Assembly: GCA_964526505.1 (NCBI GenBank) | Contig: CAZGJC010000030.1 | Location: forward strand, 1 to 21,603 | Direction: 5' to 3' | Origin: SVTX01 sp964526505 | GTDB taxonomy: Bacteria > Bacillota > Clostridia > Oscillospirales > CAG-272 | Length of the DNA stretch: 21,603 nt | Shown here: piece by piece, positions 19,840 through 21,603 of the stretch | Numbering within the stretch: the stretch's first letter is position 1 | Layout: each line of letters opens with the position of its first letter | Notes under the pieces: model-generated | What the model saw: the letters and a program-made list of their open reading frames with translations, nothing else | Database searches by the model: none | What the model was told of the DNA's origin: nothing | Translations under genes and position numbers: made by a program

Positions 19840-21603
19840 ATGAAAAAATTTTTGGCTTTAATTTTGGCGGCACTTATGCTGTGCAGTTTTGCGGCGTGTG
19901 CGAAAAATGACAACAATTCGGACAAAGAAACTCCTCCGTCACTCACGTATCTTTACAATACGGGAGCGGGTCATTCGGCTATCGGAGAATATATTCAGGC
20001 GGCAATGAAAGCGGCAGGTCTTAATATCGAACTTTCAAACCAAGAGTGGGCAACCTTCCTTGAAACACGTAAAGCGGGTGATTATTCCATCGCACGTAAC
20101 GGTTGGCTCGCCGACTATAACGACCCGATTTGCTTCCTTGATATGTGGACTTCGACGTCGGGCAACAATGACGTTCAGTTCGGCAAGGGTGAGCATGCAA
20201 ATCTTAAAATGTACAATCTTGACCTGACAAGTTACGGTTATGATATCAAAGTCGAAAACGGCACGTGGGCGGAGACTTACGACGTGCTTATCGAAAAAAT
20301 CAAAACTTGTACAAATAAAGACAACAGATACGCTATGATGCATATTGCGGAAGATATGCTTATGGATACGGGGTGTATCGTTCCTCTTTACTACTACACA
20401 GACCTTTATATGATAAGCAGTGACGTAAAGGGATTTTACTCCAATCCTCTCGGATATAAGTATTTTATGAATACAACTTATAAGGGCAAGGGCGATTCTC
20501 TCAGCGTATGTCTCGCCTCCGAACCCAAAACAATCGACCCCGCACTTAACTCTGCGGTTGACGGAGCGACACTCCTCGCTCACCTTTTCTCGGGTCTTGC
20601 AAAATGGTCGCAGGACGAAAACGGTAACCTTGTAATCGTTGCCGACGGTGCAGAGGCACTTGTTGACCCCGTAACCAATGCAGACGGAACGCTCACTTAC
20701 ACGTACACGCTTAAAGACGCAAAGTGGAGCAACGGCGACCCCGTAACGGCAAAAGACTATGAAGAATCTTGGAAGAGAGCGGCATCTACCGACCTCGGCT
20801 CCGATTACGGATATATGTTCGAACTTGTAAAGGGCTACGGCACGGACGACCTTGCGGTAAAGGCAATTGACGATAAGACTCTCGAAGTTACAATCACAAC
20901 CGCTATTTCGTATTGGAACGAACTTCTTGCGTTCCCGACGTATTACCCTGTTCACAGTTCCAACCGTTCCGATACGGCAGGTACTTGGGCAACAGACCCC
21001 TCCACCTATATCTGCAACGGTGCGTATACTCTCAAAGAGTGGACTCACAACTCGCTTATAGTTCTTGAAAAGAACCCCAACTACTTTGACAGTGACAGCG
21101 TAACAATGAACAAGATTAACTTCTACCTTTCCGATGACTCCAACAATATGCTTGCAAACTTCAAGAACGGCTCGTGGCAACTTATCGACGACGTTCCCAC
21201 AAACGAAATCGCAAACCTCAAAAAAGACTATGCGGATGAGTTTAAGGTTGCCGGACAGATAGGAACTTACTACGTATGTTGGAACATCAACGAAAAACTT
21301 CTTCCCAACAGCGACCTTACGGGTGTTGAACTTGAAAAGGCACAATCGGAAATCCGCCGTGCTATCTGCTTGCTCTTTGACCGTAATTATATTGTAGACG
21401 AAATCGCACAGGGCGGTCAGTTGCCTGCATCGTCGTTTGTCGCAATGGGTATGACAGACGCCGACGGAAGTGAATTCTACAAGAATGCGGGAGATTCGGA
21501 TGACTATGTGGGTTACTATGACGTAAGTGCGGATGCACAGGAATCCAACTTCAAAAAGGCAATCGAAATTCTTAAAAAATATTATTCAATCGACGTTGAT
21601 TGA
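19840..21603 (+). CDS. oppA: Oligopeptide-binding lipoprotein OppA, circularly permuted
   Basis: This 587-residue lipoprotein (lipobox FAAC, Cys20) is complete, since the stop codon is the last codon of the window. Residues 33-214 match the normal C-terminal third of OppA: LTYLYNTGAGH, ELSNQEWATFLETRKAGDYSIARNGWLADYNDP, VPLYYYTD, NPLGYKYF. Residues from 219 on match the normal N-terminal two thirds: SLSVCLASEPKTIDPAL, LKDAKWSNGDPVTAKDYEESWKRA, LAVKAIDDKTLEVTI, NGAYTLKEWTHNSLIVLEKNPNYF, AICLLFDRNYIVDEIAQGG. The protein ends AIEILKKYYSIDVD, exactly where E. coli OppA continues into PLTFDLLYNT. The join KGKGDS is very short. Every OppA part is present, so this is a permutation, not a truncation. 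The start is chosen for GAAAGGAAG before ATG 19840. The gene is last in its operon, 65 nt after oppF. It should bind peptides outside the membrane. Confidence 0.93.
   Translation: MKKFLALILAALMLCSFAACAKNDNNSDKETPPSLTYLYNTGAGHSAIGEYIQAAMKAAGLNIELSNQEWATFLETRKAGDYSIARNGWLADYNDPICFLDMWTSTSGNNDVQFGKGEHANLKMYNLDLTSYGYDIKVENGTWAETYDVLIEKIKTCTNKDNRYAMMHIAEDMLMDTGCIVPLYYYTDLYMISSDVKGFYSNPLGYKYFMNTTYKGKGDSLSVCLASEPKTIDPALNSAVDGATLLAHLFSGLAKWSQDENGNLVIVADGAEALVDPVTNADGTLTYTYTLKDAKWSNGDPVTAKDYEESWKRAASTDLGSDYGYMFELVKGYGTDDLAVKAIDDKTLEVTITTAISYWNELLAFPTYYPVHSSNRSDTAGTWATDPSTYICNGAYTLKEWTHNSLIVLEKNPNYFDSDSVTMNKINFYLSDDSNNMLANFKNGSWQLIDDVPTNEIANLKKDYADEFKVAGQIGTYYVCWNINEKLLPNSDLTGVELEKAQSEIRRAICLLFDRNYIVDEIAQGGQLPASSFVAMGMTDADGSEFYKNAGDSDDYVGYYDVSADAQESNFKKAIEILKKYYSIDVD

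Noticed and set aside
20035..21345. Long minus-strand reading frame of 436 codons inside oppA
   Set aside because: It is antisense to a clear OppA gene, has no ribosome binding site or recognisable domain, and reads as low-complexity Val/Cys/Arg-rich sequence. It follows from the codon use of oppA.

Overview
The window looks like chromosomal DNA of a low-GC Gram-positive bacterium. A member of class Clostridia (Bacillota), possibly gut-derived, is most likely. The reasons are lipoprotein signal peptides ending in a Cys, purine-rich ribosome binding sites (AAGGAG, GGAGG), sigma-A type promoters (TTGACA, 17 bp, TATAAT), AT-rich intergenic DNA and the gene families present. The genus cannot be fixed from the sequence alone. 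I see no insertion sequence, phage gene, CRISPR array or rRNA.

Layout. (1) 1-116: the last 73 bases of tRNA-Gln(CUG) and its terminator, followed by a non-coding stretch with inverted repeats. (2) 288-1648: a two-gene unit pairing a LURP-one/tubby-C2-like protein with an orphan PduB-like tandem-domain microcompartment shell protein. (3) 1667-2517: a ZIP family metal transporter. (4) 2597-5167: a polar amino acid ABC importer (binding lipoprotein, permease, ATPase). (5) 5195-5557: a small 77-residue protein of unknown function in its own transcription unit. (6) 5742-7163: pyruvate kinase. (7) 7303-11066: a large beta-helix, polygalacturonase-like protein without a signal peptide, then a YitT family membrane protein. 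(8) On the minus strand, a membrane-anchored alpha/beta hydrolase, divergent from a plus-strand iron-dependent alcohol dehydrogenase. (9) On the minus strand, a GH43-like lipoprotein and a small two-helix membrane protein. (10) 15552-21603: an oligopeptide ABC importer in the order oppB-oppC-oppD-oppF-oppA, complete to the last base of the window.

The most striking feature is that both ABC substrate-binding proteins, from two unrelated families, appear to be circularly permuted. In each one the lipoprotein signal is followed directly by what is normally the C-terminal part of the binding protein. The normal N-terminal part comes after it, and the protein stops where the displaced segment would have begun. 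Both are single ORFs with a normal start, lipobox and stop, and together the segments give a complete fold. In both, the new ends fall in the distal lobe, so the lipid anchor would tether the other lobe of the clamshell. The permeases and ATPases are of normal order, although the amino acid ATPase carries an extra segment of about 30 residues after its Q-loop.

Together the genes describe a cell that imports peptides and amino acids, breaks down plant-type glycans (beta-helix and GH43 proteins), makes ATP by glycolysis (pyruvate kinase) and disposes of reducing power through an alcohol dehydrogenase. This metabolic picture is inference from family membership.
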